A DNA stretch of 53,463 bases from Pelagibacteraceae bacterium AG-447-N18 (GTDB lineage: Bacteria; Pseudomonadota; Alphaproteobacteria; Pelagibacterales; Pelagibacteraceae), in NCBI GenBank assembly GCA_003212275.1, contig QCQE01000008.1, positions 1 through 53,463 of the forward strand, read 5' to 3'. Below are positions 17,233-26,372 of the stretch, piece after piece. The position numbers and the translations under genes are program-made. The notes under the pieces were generated by a model. It was not told where the DNA came from. It was given only the letters and a program-made list of their open reading frames with translations, and did not search any database. How positions within the stretch are numbered: position 1 is the stretch's first letter; every line of letters begins with the position of its first letter.

Positions 17233-17261
17233 CTGGCCCATGATATCGAATCATGGACCAG
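17233..17261 (-). promoter_or_regulatory. Intercistronic hairpin between aldehyde dehydrogenase and DUF779 genes
   Basis: Positions 17233-17244 and 17250-17261 form a 12-bp stem with one mismatch around a 5-base loop (CTGGCCCATGAT and ATCATGGACCAG on the plus strand). It begins 14 bp after the dehydrogenase stop and ends 9 bp before the DUF779 ATG. No T-run follows on the minus strand, so a processing or transcript-stability element fits better than a terminator. Confidence 0.6.
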
Positions 17262-17275
17262 TATATATTATTTGA

Positions 17276-18820
17276 TTAAAAGAAGCCTAATTTTTTCTCA
17301 GCATAAGAAACATGAAGATTCTTATTCTGTCTGTAATGATTAAGCATCATTTTGTGAGTTTCTCTACCAACTCCAGATTGTTTGTATCCACCAAATGGTG
17401 AGTGAGCTGGGTAAGCATGATAACAATTAGTCCATACTATTCCTGCTTGTATCGCTCTACCCATTCTGTGAGCTATATTACCATTTCTAGTCCATACAGC
17501 TGCTCCTAAACCATAAAGAGTATCATTAGCAATTTTCAATGCCTCTGCTTCATCTTTAAATTTAATCACAGATACAACTGGTCCGAAGATCTCTTCTTGA
17601 GAAATTCGCATGTCATTTTTTGCCTCAAAAACAGTTGGCTGAATGTAATTACCTTTTTCCAATCCGCTGTTAAGTTTAGCGACACTTCCACCTGTTAGAA
17701 CTTTAGCACCTTCTTTTTTTCCAAGCTCAAGATAAGATTTTATCTTTTCCATCTGCTCTACTGATGCCTGTGCTCCAATCATGGTTTCCATTTTCAAAGG
17801 ATTGTCTTGAACAACAGCTTTTGTTCTAGCTATAGCTCTTTCCATGAATTTATCATAGATTGACTCTTGAACTAAAGCTCTACTTGGACAAGTACAAACC
17901 TCACCTTGGTTTAGATTGAACATTACAAAACCTTCAATACATTTATCAAAGAAATCATCATCTTTATCCATGATATCTTCAAAGAAAATGTTTGGAGATT
18001 TTCCACCTAACTCCAAAGTAATTGGAATTATGTTTTGTGCAGCATACTGCATAATCAATCTTCCTGTTGTAGTTTCACCAGTAAATGCAACTTTAGCAAC
18101 TCTTTTTGATGATGCTAAAGGCTTACCTGCCTCTAATCCAAAACCACTAACAATGTTGACAACTCCTGGAGGTAATAAATCTCCAATAAGTTCCATCATA
18201 ACCATAATCGATGCAGGCGTTTGCTCTGCAGGTTTTAAAACTGAGCAATTTCCTGCTGCTAAAGCTGGAGCTAATTTCCATGTCGCCATTAATAATGGGA
18301 AATTCCACGGAACTATCTGACCAACTACACCTAATGGTTCATGAAAATTGTATGAGTATTGATTATTTGCTATTTCAGCGATTGAACCTTCTTCTGCTCT
18401 AATCACACCAGCAAAATATCTCCAATGATCAATAACCAAAGGTAAATCTGCTGCCATACACTCTCTTATTGGTTTTCCATTATCTAAACATTCAGCTGTA
18501 GCTAATAAATTTAGATTTTTTTCCAACACATCAGCGATTTTGTACAATATATTTGATCGCGTAGTGATATCTGTTTTTCCCCACTCAGGGAAAGCTGCGT
18601 GAGCCGCATCTAATGCTGCTTCTACGTCTTTTTCGTCTGATCGTGCAACTGAACAGATTTTCTCATTTGAGATCGGGCTAACATTATCAAAATACTTGCC
18701 TGATTTTGGTTCTACAAATTTTCCATTAATGTAGTTTCCATATTTTGCTTTGAACGGAAATTTAACCTTTAAATGAGAAGTATCTAATACAGATGACACT
18801 TTCATTGCTTCTGCACTCAT
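17276..18820 (-). CDS. Acetaldehyde-type aldehyde dehydrogenase (ExaC/AldB/AcoD-like)
   Basis: The 514-aa protein has the full ALDH fold. Visible motifs are [12 protein letters not shown], the NAD-loop FTGETTTGR, the general-base Glu in [15 protein letters not shown] and the nucleophile Cys in [15 protein letters not shown], with [15 protein letters not shown] at the C-terminus. The CTCPSR wording and the adjacent DUF779 gene are characteristic of acetaldehyde dehydrogenases such as ExaC and AcoD. It would convert acetaldehyde or a similar short aldehyde to the acid with NAD+. A strong ribosome site (AGAGGAG) precedes the ATG, suggesting high expression. Confidence 0.92.
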   Translation of the reverse strand: MSAEAMKVSSVLDTSHLKVKFPFKAKYGNYINGKFVEPKSGKYFDNVSPISNEKICSVARSDEKDVEAALDAAHAAFPEWGKTDITTRSNILYKIADVLEKNLNLLATAECLDNGKPIRECMAADLPLVIDHWRYFAGVIRAEEGSIAEIANNQYSYNFHEPLGVVGQIVPWNFPLLMATWKLAPALAAGNCSVLKPAEQTPASIMVMMELIGDLLPPGVVNIVSGFGLEAGKPLASSKRVAKVAFTGETTTGRLIMQYAAQNIIPITLELGGKSPNIFFEDIMDKDDDFFDKCIEGFVMFNLNQGEVCTCPSRALVQESIYDKFMERAIARTKAVVQDNPLKMETMIGAQASVEQMEKIKSYLELGKKEGAKVLTGGSVAKLNSGLEKGNYIQPTVFEAKNDMRISQEEIFGPVVSVIKFKDEAEALKIANDTLYGLGAAVWTRNGNIAHRMGRAIQAGIVWTNCYHAYPAHSPFGGYKQSGVGRETHKMMLNHYRQNKNLHVSYAEKKLGFF

Positions 18821-18912
18821 TTTTTTCTCCTCTTGTTATTTATATAAGTTTATTAAAGACCTTTTTGGGAATGATGTAAATGGGTCAATAATGTTTTCAA
18901 CTAAGAATTGTA

Positions 18913-19812
18913 TTAATCGAGCTTTATATTATTAATTTTATTGTCTGCTTTTCTCACAAAATAAATTCCTACTGATACTGCAATCAGAGATATCAAAACT
19001 TTGAAAGTGATCAATTCCTTGAGGAAAATATAACTCAAGATAGTTCCAAAAATTGGAATTAAATATGAAACTTGTGACTGAAATATCAGTCCATTATTAA
19101 CTAAAATTCTAAATCTCAATAACCATGCAATTCCAGTAGAAACTAAGCCAAGATATATCACGGATATTGTAGAATCTAACCTAGGCGAGACATTCCATGG
19201 TTGTTCAACAATACTTACAATAGGTATCAAAATCAAAACTGCCCAAACCAGTATTGAGCCAGTTACATTTTCATTTTTTTTCTTACTAATTTTTAATGTT
19301 AGAACACCACCTATTACATAACAAGTTGAGCCTAAAAGAATTAGTATTGCGGAAAAAAAATTATTTTCATTAATCAAAATATTATCAGAAAATAAGTAAA
19401 GTATTCCAGAAAAACCAATTAAGATTCCTATTGTTTTGATAAAATTGAATTTCTCATTCTTTGTATAAAAATGACCAAGCACAGTTGAACTTAATGGTGT
19501 AGTTGACATCAATATCGCAGCCAAATTACTTTGAACTGATTGTACTCCGTACGCAATTAAAAAAAAAGGAGCTACTAGATTTATAAATCCTATCATTGCG
19601 AACCAATACCAATCTTTTGAAAAAGCTTCGATCTTTATCTTTTTATAATAACAAAGCAACAAAACTGGTATTGCTCCAAAAAACACTCTTAAAAATGCAA
19701 TAGTAATTGGTCCAAATGAATAGGTTGCAATTTTGATATTAAAAAAAGCTGATGCCCATATTAAGGCTAACAAAATTAATAAAAGATAATCAAATAGTTT
19801 TGGTTGTCTCAT
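18913..19812 (-). CDS. EamA/DMT-superfamily transporter
   Basis: The 299-aa membrane protein has ten hydrophobic segments formed by two EamA repeats. The first opens with LALIWASAFFNIKIA and FLRVFFGAIPVL, and the second with VSTGIAWLLRF and QVSYLIPIFGTILSYIFLKE. DMT proteins of this kind export small metabolites or amino acids; nothing in the sequence fixes the substrate. Its ATG overlaps the stop of the upstream ybaK-like gene by 4 bp (ATGA), indicating cotranscription. Confidence 0.85.
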   Translation of the reverse strand: MRQPKLFDYLLLILLALIWASAFFNIKIATYSFGPITIAFLRVFFGAIPVLLLCYYKKIKIEAFSKDWYWFAMIGFINLVAPFFLIAYGVQSVQSNLAAILMSTTPLSSTVLGHFYTKNEKFNFIKTIGILIGFSGILYLFSDNILINENNFFSAILILLGSTCYVIGGVLTLKISKKKNENVTGSILVWAVLILIPIVSIVEQPWNVSPRLDSTISVIYLGLVSTGIAWLLRFRILVNNGLIFQSQVSYLIPIFGTILSYIFLKELITFKVLISLIAVSVGIYFVRKADNKINNIKLD

Positions 19813-20288
19813 TCAGTAATATCTTCAATTTTTCCTTTTGTAATTTTCTTTAAATCTGAGAAATTGATTTTAAATATACAATTTGGGTGACCTGCGGCAG
19901 CAAATAAAAAATCAAACCTATCTAAAGAATTATCTATGTAAATATCAACATTTTCTAAATGGCCTACTGGTGAAACACCGCCAATAGTATAACCAGTAAT
20001 GTTTTTTACATCTTCAGCAGTAGCCATAGAAACATCATCAAATTTAATATTTTTCTTAATTTTTCTTAGTGAAGCTTTCTTATCTCCAGCAACCAAAAAT
20101 AAAGTAAACTTATTATCTGTCTTAAAAAGTAAGCTTTTAACAATTGCTCCTACCTCACATCCTAAAGAAGATGCGGCTTCTAAAGCAGTTCTAGCAGAAG
20201 TTTCTAAAACACTAACACATAAATTTTGATCAAATTCTTTTATAATTTTACCAACCCTTTGAACTGGTTCTTTATCAAGTAATGTCAT
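19809..20288 (-). CDS. YbaK/EbsC-family aminoacyl-tRNA deacylase
   Basis: The 159-aa protein matches the YbaK/ProX editing-domain family: CEVGAIVKSLLFK with the conserved lysine, KASLRKIKK, and YTIGGVSPVGH in the substrate pocket region. These stand-alone domains hydrolyse mischarged tRNAs such as Cys- or Ala-tRNA(Pro). The gene is divergent from glnA across a 140-bp gap and overlaps the following DMT gene. Confidence 0.85.
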   Translation of the reverse strand: MTLLDKEPVQRVGKIIKEFDQNLCVSVLETSARTALEAASSLGCEVGAIVKSLLFKTDNKFTLFLVAGDKKASLRKIKKNIKFDDVSMATAEDVKNITGYTIGGVSPVGHLENVDIYIDNSLDRFDFLFAAAGHPNCIFKINFSDLKKITKGKIEDITE

Positions 20289-20330
20289 TATTCAACTCTG
20301 AATTGTTAGTATTTTTAGTCTTTAAGTTAT

Positions 20331-20357
20331 ACACTTATGTAAAAAATGCATAGGTGT
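20331..20357 (+). promoter_or_regulatory. Hairpin in the leader region of glnA
   Basis: ACACTTATG (20331-20339) can pair with CATAGGTGT (20349-20357), 9 bp including one G-U pair, around a 9-base A-rich loop. It lies 72 bp before the glnA ATG in the ybaK/glnA divergent gap. It could be an RNA structure or a DNA operator; no known riboswitch consensus was recognised. Confidence 0.4.
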
Positions 20358-20428
20358 TATTAAGTAAAAGAGGATTATTTATCAGTCTTTATTTGGTATC
20401 ACAACCCACTGAATTACAGAGGAGATAT

Positions 20429-21835
20429 ATGAGCGCAAAAAATGTTTTAAAAGTTATAAAAGACAAAGAGATTGATTACGTTGATCTAAGATTCACTGAC
20501 CCTAGAGGCAAACTTCAACACGTCACGATGGATACTAAGGTAGTTGACGAAGATATGTTAAACGATGGAATTTTCTTTGATGGCTCCTCAATTGCAGGTT
20601 GGAAAGCTATTAATGAATCTGACATGATTTTAAAGCCTGATTTAAGCAGAACTGTGGTTGATCCGTTTACGTCTCATAATACATTAAACATTTTTTGTGA
20701 TATTTTGGATGCAATAAAAAAAGATCCTTACGAAAGAGATCCTCGAGGAACAGCAAAAAAAGCTGAGGCATATTTAAAAAAATCTGGAATTGGTGACAAA
20801 GCATTTTTTGGTCCAGAAGCTGAATTTTTTGTATTCGATGATGTAAGATTTAAAAATGACATGAATGAAACTGGCTTCAAAATCGATAGTACTGAAGGCC
20901 CTTACAACACTGGAAAAAAATATGAAAACGGAAATATGGGACACAGACCTGGTATCAAAGGTGGTTACTTCCCAGTTCCTCCTGTTGATAGTGCACAAGA
21001 TATGAGAAGTGAGTATTTAAAAGCAATGAAAGACATGGGTATTAAAGTTGAGAAACATCACCATGAAGTTGCTCCAAGTCAGCATGAACTTGGAATGTAT
21101 TTTGGAACTTTAGTTGATCAAGCAGATAACTTGCAATTATATAAGTATGCGGTTCATATGGTTTCACATTCATTTGGAAAAACTGCAACTTTTATGCCTA
21201 AACCAGTAAAAGGTGATAATGGATCAGGTATGCACGTGCACCAATCAATTTGGAAAGGAAATACAGCATTATTTTCAGGAGATAAATATGCTGGCTTATC
21301 CGATTTAGCTTTACACTATATTGGTGGAATTTTAAAACATGCAAAAGCTATAAACGCTTTTTCAAACGCAACAACCAATAGTTACAAAAGATTGATCCCA
21401 GGATTTGAAGCACCAGTGTTATTAGCGTACTCAGCGAGAAACAGGTCAGCTTCATGTAGGATCCCTATCACTCTAAGTAAAAAAGCTGCGAGATGTGAAA
21501 TTAGATTTGGTGATGCAGCTGGAAACCCATACTTAACTTTTGCAGCAATGCTTATGGCTGGACTAGATGGTATTAAAAATAAAATTGATCCAGGTAAATC
21601 TTTCGATAAAGATCTTTATGCTTTATCTGAAAATGAAGTTAAAAAAATACCTACCGTTTGTGGCTCATTAAGAGAAGCAATGGAAAGTTTGGATAAGGAC
21701 AGAGATTTTTTAAAACAAGGTAACGTATTCACTGATGATCAGATAGATGCTTACATTGCTTTAAAATTTGAGGAAATACATAATTTCGAACACACACCAC
21801 ACCCAATAGAGTTCGACATGTATTATAGTTGTTAA
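20429..21835 (+). CDS. glnA: Glutamine synthetase type I
   Basis: The start is the ATG at 20429 ([20 protein letters not shown], 468 aa), with GGAG 8 bp upstream; an in-frame extension to 20354 has no homology. Bacterial GSI motifs are present: [26 protein letters not shown], the metal-binding [19 protein letters not shown] and [14 protein letters not shown]. The adenylylation tyrosine is at residue 397 (DKDLYALSE), matching the regulated enzyme of enterobacteria. It makes glutamine from glutamate, ammonia and ATP. No glnB lies next to it. Confidence 0.97.
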   Translation: MSAKNVLKVIKDKEIDYVDLRFTDPRGKLQHVTMDTKVVDEDMLNDGIFFDGSSIAGWKAINESDMILKPDLSRTVVDPFTSHNTLNIFCDILDAIKKDPYERDPRGTAKKAEAYLKKSGIGDKAFFGPEAEFFVFDDVRFKNDMNETGFKIDSTEGPYNTGKKYENGNMGHRPGIKGGYFPVPPVDSAQDMRSEYLKAMKDMGIKVEKHHHEVAPSQHELGMYFGTLVDQADNLQLYKYAVHMVSHSFGKTATFMPKPVKGDNGSGMHVHQSIWKGNTALFSGDKYAGLSDLALHYIGGILKHAKAINAFSNATTNSYKRLIPGFEAPVLLAYSARNRSASCRIPITLSKKAARCEIRFGDAAGNPYLTFAAMLMAGLDGIKNKIDPGKSFDKDLYALSENEVKKIPTVCGSLREAMESLDKDRDFLKQGNVFTDDQIDAYIALKFEEIHNFEHTPHPIEFDMYYSC

Positions 21836-21838
21836 AAA

Positions 21839-22009
21839 TTATTGTTTAGTAGTGGCAATCTTGTTTTTGCCAGGACCTTTTTTAACAACGTAATCTTGAG
21901 TTCCATTAGCTCCTGTTTCAACAGATTTGATCAAAGATCTTTGTAAGCTTTTTCTTTTTTCTTTTCTGTCTTCAGACGCTAATAAATTTCTAAATTCAAA
22001 AACGTTCAT
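21839..22009 (-). CDS. Small basic protein, 56 aa, uncharacterised
   Basis: An ATG at 22009 opens a 56-codon frame beginning MNVFEFRNLLASEDRKEKRK and ending with the lysine-rich tail VVKKGPGKNKIATTKQ. It is strongly basic and has no hydrophobic segment. It is convergent with glnA, its stop lying 3 bp past the glnA stop. A promoter with TTGCTT, 17 bp and TATAAT sits so close that transcription would begin at or near the ATG. The well-formed promoter and composition favour a real gene; function is unknown. Confidence 0.6.
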   Translation of the reverse strand: MNVFEFRNLLASEDRKEKRKSLQRSLIKSVETGANGTQDYVVKKGPGKNKIATTKQ

Positions 22010-22015
22010 GTAATA

Positions 22016-22044
22016 ATTATATACTAGATATGCATTTTAAGCAA
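22016..22044 (-). promoter_or_regulatory. Promoter of the 56-aa gene, predicted leaderless start
   Basis: On the minus strand TTGCTT (22039-22044) and TATAAT (22016-22021) are spaced by 17 bp. Only six bases (TATTAC) separate the -10 from the ATG at 22009, so the expected first transcribed base is the A of the start codon or very near it. Confidence 0.55.
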
Positions 22045-22075
22045 TACAGCTATGCAACTTATGGGATACTAAATT

Positions 22076-22411
22076 TTATTCTACTTTAAAGGACTCCCCG
22101 CACCCACATCTCTCTGTTTCATTGGGATTATTGAACACAAAAGTTGAGGAAAAATCCTCTTTTTTGTAATCCATTTCAGTACCTAATAAATACATCACTG
22201 CAGCAGAATCTATAAAAACCTTAACTCCCTTGTCCTCGATTACCTCATCATTCGGGTTAAGTTCTTTAGAATATTCCATTACATATGACATGCCTGCGCA
22301 TCCTCCAGATTTAACTGAAACTCTCACTCCTAAAGCATCTTTTTCGGCACTAGACATGATTTCTTTAATTCTGTTTGCTGCATTTTCACTTAATTTAATT
22401 ATAGGATTCAT
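22076..22411 (-). CDS. sufA: A-type Fe-S carrier (SufA/IscA/ErpA family)
   Basis: The 111-aa protein has the three invariant cysteines of A-type carriers: Cys38 in SGGCAGMSY and the C-terminal pair Cys102 and Cys104 in RCGCGESF. These bind iron or a [2Fe-2S]/[4Fe-4S] cluster for delivery to apoproteins. It is the last gene of the suf operon and shares one base with the preceding sufT stop. Whether it acts as SufA or ErpA cannot be separated here; operon position favours SufA. Confidence 0.92.
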   Translation of the reverse strand: MNPIIKLSENAANRIKEIMSSAEKDALGVRVSVKSGGCAGMSYVMEYSKELNPNDEVIEDKGVKVFIDSAAVMYLLGTEMDYKKEDFSSTFVFNNPNETERCGCGESFKVE

Positions 22412-22707
22412 TACAAATTTAACTCCAACTTAGCAGCATCTGACATCATATCTTTGTTCCAAGGTGGGTCCCAAACTAGTTGAAGATCAACATCATCAAT
22501 TTCTTCAACTTGCATAGCTCCTTCTTTTACTTCTTTTGGTAAACTCTCTGCAACAGGACAATTTGGTGTGGTTAAGGTCATTTTAATTTCAGCTTTTTTT
22601 CCTTTTACTTGAATATCATAAATTAAACCAAGTTCATAAATATTAACTGGTAACTCAGGATCATAAATTTTTCTAATTTCGTTTATAATTTTTTCTTTTA
22701 TTTCCAT
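22411..22707 (-). CDS. sufT: SufT / MIP18-family (DUF59) Fe-S maturation protein
   Basis: The 98-aa MIP18-like protein shows YDPELPVNIYELGLIY at residues 15-30, TLTTPNCPVAESLP with the conserved Cys50 and the C-terminal VDLQLVWDPPWNKDMMSDAAK. The DPExPVxIxxLGL and WxPPW elements are hallmarks of this family, which helps load clusters onto target enzymes. It lies between sufU and sufA, in the usual SUF arrangement. Confidence 0.92.
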   Translation of the reverse strand: MEIKEKIINEIRKIYDPELPVNIYELGLIYDIQVKGKKAEIKMTLTTPNCPVAESLPKEVKEGAMQVEEIDDVDLQLVWDPPWNKDMMSDAAKLELNL

Positions 22708-22711
22708 AATA

Positions 22712-23176
22712 TTAATCTTCTGTGCTCACTTGCTTTCCGTCATCTTCCATTGCAGAAATCAAAGTATGCCATGATAAAGTAGCACATTTTACTCTCATAG
22801 GATATTGTTTTACTCCGGATAAACACATTAGTTTTGTTTTATCATCTTCCTCTAAAATCGTAGACTTTAATTCAGGATTTTCTTTTATCATTCCAAGAAA
22901 ATCATCTATGATCTCCTTTGCTTCATTGTCACTTTTGCCTTTAATCAAATCTGTCATTATTGAAGCTGAGGCCATTGATATTGCGCAACCACTTCCTTCA
23001 AAAGAAATATCTTCAACTTTTCTTTGATTATTCAATTTTAGATAAACATGGACATTGTCACCACATAAAGGATTATTCCCTTTCGCATCTTTATTAAAAT
23101 TCTCAGTCTTCCTCAAATTCCTTGGATTTTTTCCATGTTCTAAAATTATTTCTTGATATAATTCTTTTAAATTCAT
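22712..23176 (-). CDS. sufU: SufU-type Fe-S assembly / sulfur-acceptor protein
   Basis: The 154-aa NifU N-terminal-like protein keeps the three cysteines and the aspartate of SufU: NPLCGDNVHVY (Cys38, Asp40), GSGCAIS (Cys64) and VKCATLSWHTL (Cys131). An insertion before the last cysteine, around residues 98-128, separates it from IscU and matches SufU proteins, which accept persulfide from SufS with the help of bound zinc. No sufE is seen in the operon. It overlaps sufS by 4 bp. Confidence 0.9.
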   Translation of the reverse strand: MNLKELYQEIILEHGKNPRNLRKTENFNKDAKGNNPLCGDNVHVYLKLNNQRKVEDISFEGSGCAISMASASIMTDLIKGKSDNEAKEIIDDFLGMIKENPELKSTILEEDDKTKLMCLSGVKQYPMRVKCATLSWHTLISAMEDDGKQVSTED

Positions 23177-24393
23177 TTTAAATCAAAAATTTTTTTACAT
23201 TTGTTTATAGACTCATTTAATTGATCAAAATCACTTTTAGTATTATAGACACCTACTGATGCTCTTGCACTTGCAGGTATTTCAAGTTTGTCGTGTAAAA
23301 TTTGACAGCAATGGTGTCCAGCTCTAATAGCTACACCATCTTCGTCAAGTATTGTCGCGATGTCATGTGGATGTACCCCTTCAATCGTAAACGATATTAC
23401 ACCGCCTTTATTTTTTGGATTGCCAATTATTTTTACTGAATTATTCTTTTTTAAAATTTCTTGACCATATTCTATTAATTCTTTTTCATGTTTAATTATA
23501 TTTTCAATTCCAATACTTTCTAAAAATTTGATAGACTTATCAAAAGCTATCACCTGTGCAGTGGCCATAGTGCCTGCTTCATACTTATTTGGAAGATCAC
23601 CATAAGTAATACGATCTTTTTTAACTTCTTTAATCATACCACCACCACCTTGATAAGGTGGTAATTCTTCAAGCCATTTTTTTTTTCCATACAAAATTCC
23701 AAGTCCAGTCGGTCCATACATTTTATGACAAGAAATTGCATAAAAATCACAGTCCAGATCTTGCACATCAAGTTTCAAATGTGGTGCACCTTGACATCCA
23801 TCTACAACAACAATTATGTCTTTTGCGTGTGCAAGCTCAGTAATCTCTTTGATTGGTAGGATTGCGCCAGTGACATTCGATAGATGATTAATGGCAATCA
23901 CCTTTGTTTTTGGCGTAATTTTTTTTTCAATATTTTCAATTGGAATTTCTCCCTCTTCATTTATTTCAGCAAAATTAATCTTTATATTTTTTGATTTTCT
24001 CAAATAGTGCCATGGTACATAATTTGAATGATGCTCTAACTCAGTGAGTAAAATTTCGTCACCTTCATTCAAATACTTTTGGCCAAGTGTATTAGCAACT
24101 AAATTAAGGGCTTCAGTTGCACCCTTAGTAAATACAATCTCATTTTTATCTTTTGCATTAATATATTTTTGGACAGAAGATCGTGTATTTTCGTATAAAT
24201 TTGTAGCTGCCACTGCCAAATAATGAATACTTCTGCCCACATTTGAAAATTCTTTGGTATAGAATTCGTTTATTCTATCAATAACAACTTTAGGTTTTTG
24301 AGAAGAATTAGCACTGTCCAAATAAACTAGATCATTGTTTTGTATCTTTTCATCAAAGATAGGAAACTCTTTTTTAATGTTTTCTATGTTCAT
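23173..24393 (-). CDS. sufS: SufS cysteine desulfurase
   Basis: The 406-aa class V aminotransferase-fold PLP enzyme has the Schiff-base Lys224 in AISCHKMYGPTG and a persulfide-carrying cysteine at 362-363 in RAGHHCCQI, within the short active-site loop of group II (SufS/CsdA) enzymes. It also has ELEHHSNYVPW and NHLSNVTGAI in the cofactor region. It takes sulfur from cysteine and passes it to SufU. It overlaps sufD and sufU by 4 bp each. Confidence 0.95.
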   Translation of the reverse strand: MNIENIKKEFPIFDEKIQNNDLVYLDSANSSQKPKVVIDRINEFYTKEFSNVGRSIHYLAVAATNLYENTRSSVQKYINAKDKNEIVFTKGATEALNLVANTLGQKYLNEGDEILLTELEHHSNYVPWHYLRKSKNIKINFAEINEEGEIPIENIEKKITPKTKVIAINHLSNVTGAILPIKEITELAHAKDIIVVVDGCQGAPHLKLDVQDLDCDFYAISCHKMYGPTGLGILYGKKKWLEELPPYQGGGGMIKEVKKDRITYGDLPNKYEAGTMATAQVIAFDKSIKFLESIGIENIIKHEKELIEYGQEILKKNNSVKIIGNPKNKGGVISFTIEGVHPHDIATILDEDGVAIRAGHHCCQILHDKLEIPASARASVGVYNTKSDFDQLNESINKCKKIFDLK

Positions 24394-25637
24394 TTTTTTA
24401 AACCAATCATTTTTTTTAATAAATCTTTAATTTCAGCATCAGTAATCTTTTCGATTACATCAAGCAAAAAACCATTTATCAATAGTCCTTTAGCTTGTTT
24501 ATAATTTAGTCCTCTAGACATTAAATAAAAAATTGAATTATCATCAAGACTACCAGATGCTGATCCATGAGAACATTTAACATCATCAGCATAAATTTCT
24601 AATTCAGGTTTTGCGTTAAACTCTGAGGTTTCGTCTAACAAAATTGCTTTACTTAATTGATATCCATCTGTTTTCTGAGCCTTTGAGTCTACATATATTC
24701 TTCCTTGATAAGCAGACTTTGTATTTTTTCCAAGCACACTTTTAATTAACTGATAGCTTTTTGTATTTTCAACCAAATGATTTATAGTAGTTCTTATTTC
24801 GTGCTGTTTATTATCATCTAACGAAAAAATACCATTTATAAATGCTGAAGAATATTCGCCTTTTAGATTACAATTTATCTCATTTTTGAAATAATCTGAA
24901 CCTGCAGAAAAAACAAAAGTTTCAGAAATACTATTTTGTTTTTGATCTATATTATTAAATGAATATTTTAGATTTTTATTCAACGACTTATCAATTTTAT
25001 AATTTTTAAGAATCGCATCTCTATCTAAATTAAAATTGTAAAAAATATTCATAAAATTTTTTTCACTGTAATCACTAAAGAAATCTATTAATTTTAGTGA
25101 GCTGTTTTGTTCAAGCTCAAAATCTAACCTTAAATTAATATTCTTTGATTTCATTTTCTCATTGGACAAATGATAAATGATTAAAGGTTTTTTTAATGAG
25201 TAGCCTTTTTTAATTAAAATTTTAAAATGTTTATTACTTAAAGCAATATTCAAATCAATTAATGAATTGTTGTTTTCAGATTTATCAATTGTGTAAGAGT
25301 CCTCAATTATTTCAATCTGTTTTTTATCCTCATAACTAAAGTCAATTTTTTCAACTCTTCCATTAATAAAAATAATTTTATTATGTTCTAAATCATCAAT
25401 AAAAATTGATGGATCAATCTTATTTTCAATTGAATAATCATTATAAAAGCTCAAATCTGAAATATTATTACTAATTATTTGATTTATATCTAAAAACTTC
25501 CAATTTTCTTGTTTTCTATTTGGGAAACCATTTTCAATAAATTTATTAAGGTAAGACTTTTTTATCTCAATATCTCTATTAGAAAAATTAGAAACTTCTT
25601 GAATTTTGTTAAAATCTATTTTTAATTGTTCCTTCAT
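24390..25637 (-). CDS. sufD: SufD, scaffold subunit of SufBCD
   Basis: The 415-aa protein is divergent at its N-terminus but has the SufBD beta-helix core and the conserved C-terminal segment SAYQGRIYVDSKAQKTDGYQ, followed by ADDVKCSHGSASGSLDDNSIFYLMSRG, where Cys and His are near the SufB-SufD interface. With SufB and SufC it forms the scaffold on which clusters are built. It abuts sufC with no spacer. Confidence 0.93.
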   Translation of the reverse strand: MKEQLKIDFNKIQEVSNFSNRDIEIKKSYLNKFIENGFPNRKQENWKFLDINQIISNNISDLSFYNDYSIENKIDPSIFIDDLEHNKIIFINGRVEKIDFSYEDKKQIEIIEDSYTIDKSENNNSLIDLNIALSNKHFKILIKKGYSLKKPLIIYHLSNEKMKSKNINLRLDFELEQNSSLKLIDFFSDYSEKNFMNIFYNFNLDRDAILKNYKIDKSLNKNLKYSFNNIDQKQNSISETFVFSAGSDYFKNEINCNLKGEYSSAFINGIFSLDDNKQHEIRTTINHLVENTKSYQLIKSVLGKNTKSAYQGRIYVDSKAQKTDGYQLSKAILLDETSEFNAKPELEIYADDVKCSHGSASGSLDDNSIFYLMSRGLNYKQAKGLLINGFLLDVIEKITDAEIKDLLKKMIGLKK

Positions 25638-26372
25638 CTAATTAAAACTCTCATATCCTTTTTTTTCTAATTCTTCTGCAAGTTCAGGTCCACCTGATTT
25701 AATAATCCTTCCATTCATTAAAACGTGAACGAAATCTGGCTTAATATAATCTAATAGTCTTTGATAATGAGTAATGATTAAAAAAGAATTTTCATTATTC
25801 CTTAATGTGTTTACACCATCTGCAACTATTTTTAGAGCATCTATATCTAAACCTGAGTCTGTTTCATCTAAAATTGAAAGTTTTGGCGCCAGCATTGACA
25901 TTTGTAGAATTTCGTTTTTCTTTTTTTCTCCACCAGAGAAGCCTACATTTAATTGCCTATTAAGTTTTTCTTCATCAAATTTAAGTTCCTTAGCTTTTTC
26001 TTTAACAAGTTTTAAAAACTCGATAGCATCAAGTTCTTTTTGTCCACGAGCTTTTCTAATTGCATTTAGAGAAGTCTTTAAAAAAATATTAGTGTTTACC
26101 CCAGGAATTTCTAAAGGGTATTGGAAGGCTAAAAATATACCTTTGTGCGCTCTTTCCTCAGTTTCAAGTTCAAATAAATTTTTATTTTCAAATAATATTT
26201 CTCCAGATACCTCGTAACCTTTTTTTCCCGATAAAATATTAGATAAAGTACTTTTTCCAGAGCCATTAGGGCCCATTATTGCATGAACTTCACCTGGGTT
26301 TATATTTAGTGAAAATCCTTTTAAAATTGACTTATTTTCAACATTTGCGTTTAAGTTATTAATTTTCAGCAT
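25638..26372 (-). CDS. sufC: SufC, ABC-type ATPase of the SUF complex
   Basis: The 244-aa ATPase has Walker A at residues 34-41 (GPNGSGKS), signature FSGGEKKKNEILQM and Walker B LSILDETDSGLDIDALK, the DE-x-DSGLD variant typical of SufC. It lacks membrane partners and is a soluble cytoplasmic ATPase that drives conformational change in SufBD. It shares one base with the sufB stop. Confidence 0.95.
   Translation of the reverse strand: MLKINNLNANVENKSILKGFSLNINPGEVHAIMGPNGSGKSTLSNILSGKKGYEVSGEILFENKNLFELETEERAHKGIFLAFQYPLEIPGVNTNIFLKTSLNAIRKARGQKELDAIEFLKLVKEKAKELKFDEEKLNRQLNVGFSGGEKKKNEILQMSMLAPKLSILDETDSGLDIDALKIVADGVNTLRNNENSFLIITHYQRLLDYIKPDFVHVLMNGRIIKSGGPELAEELEKKGYESFN

Noticed and set aside
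17916-18320. 134-codon plus-strand open frame
   Set aside because: Antisense shadow of the acetaldehyde-type dehydrogenase, which has complete catalytic motifs in its own frame.
20289-20428. L-glutamine riboswitch before glnA
   Set aside because: The consensus blocks of that riboswitch are not present; only a simple stem-loop is seen.
25774-26217. 147-codon plus-strand open frame
   Set aside because: Antisense to sufC; serine/phenylalanine-rich composition is typical of a shadow frame.
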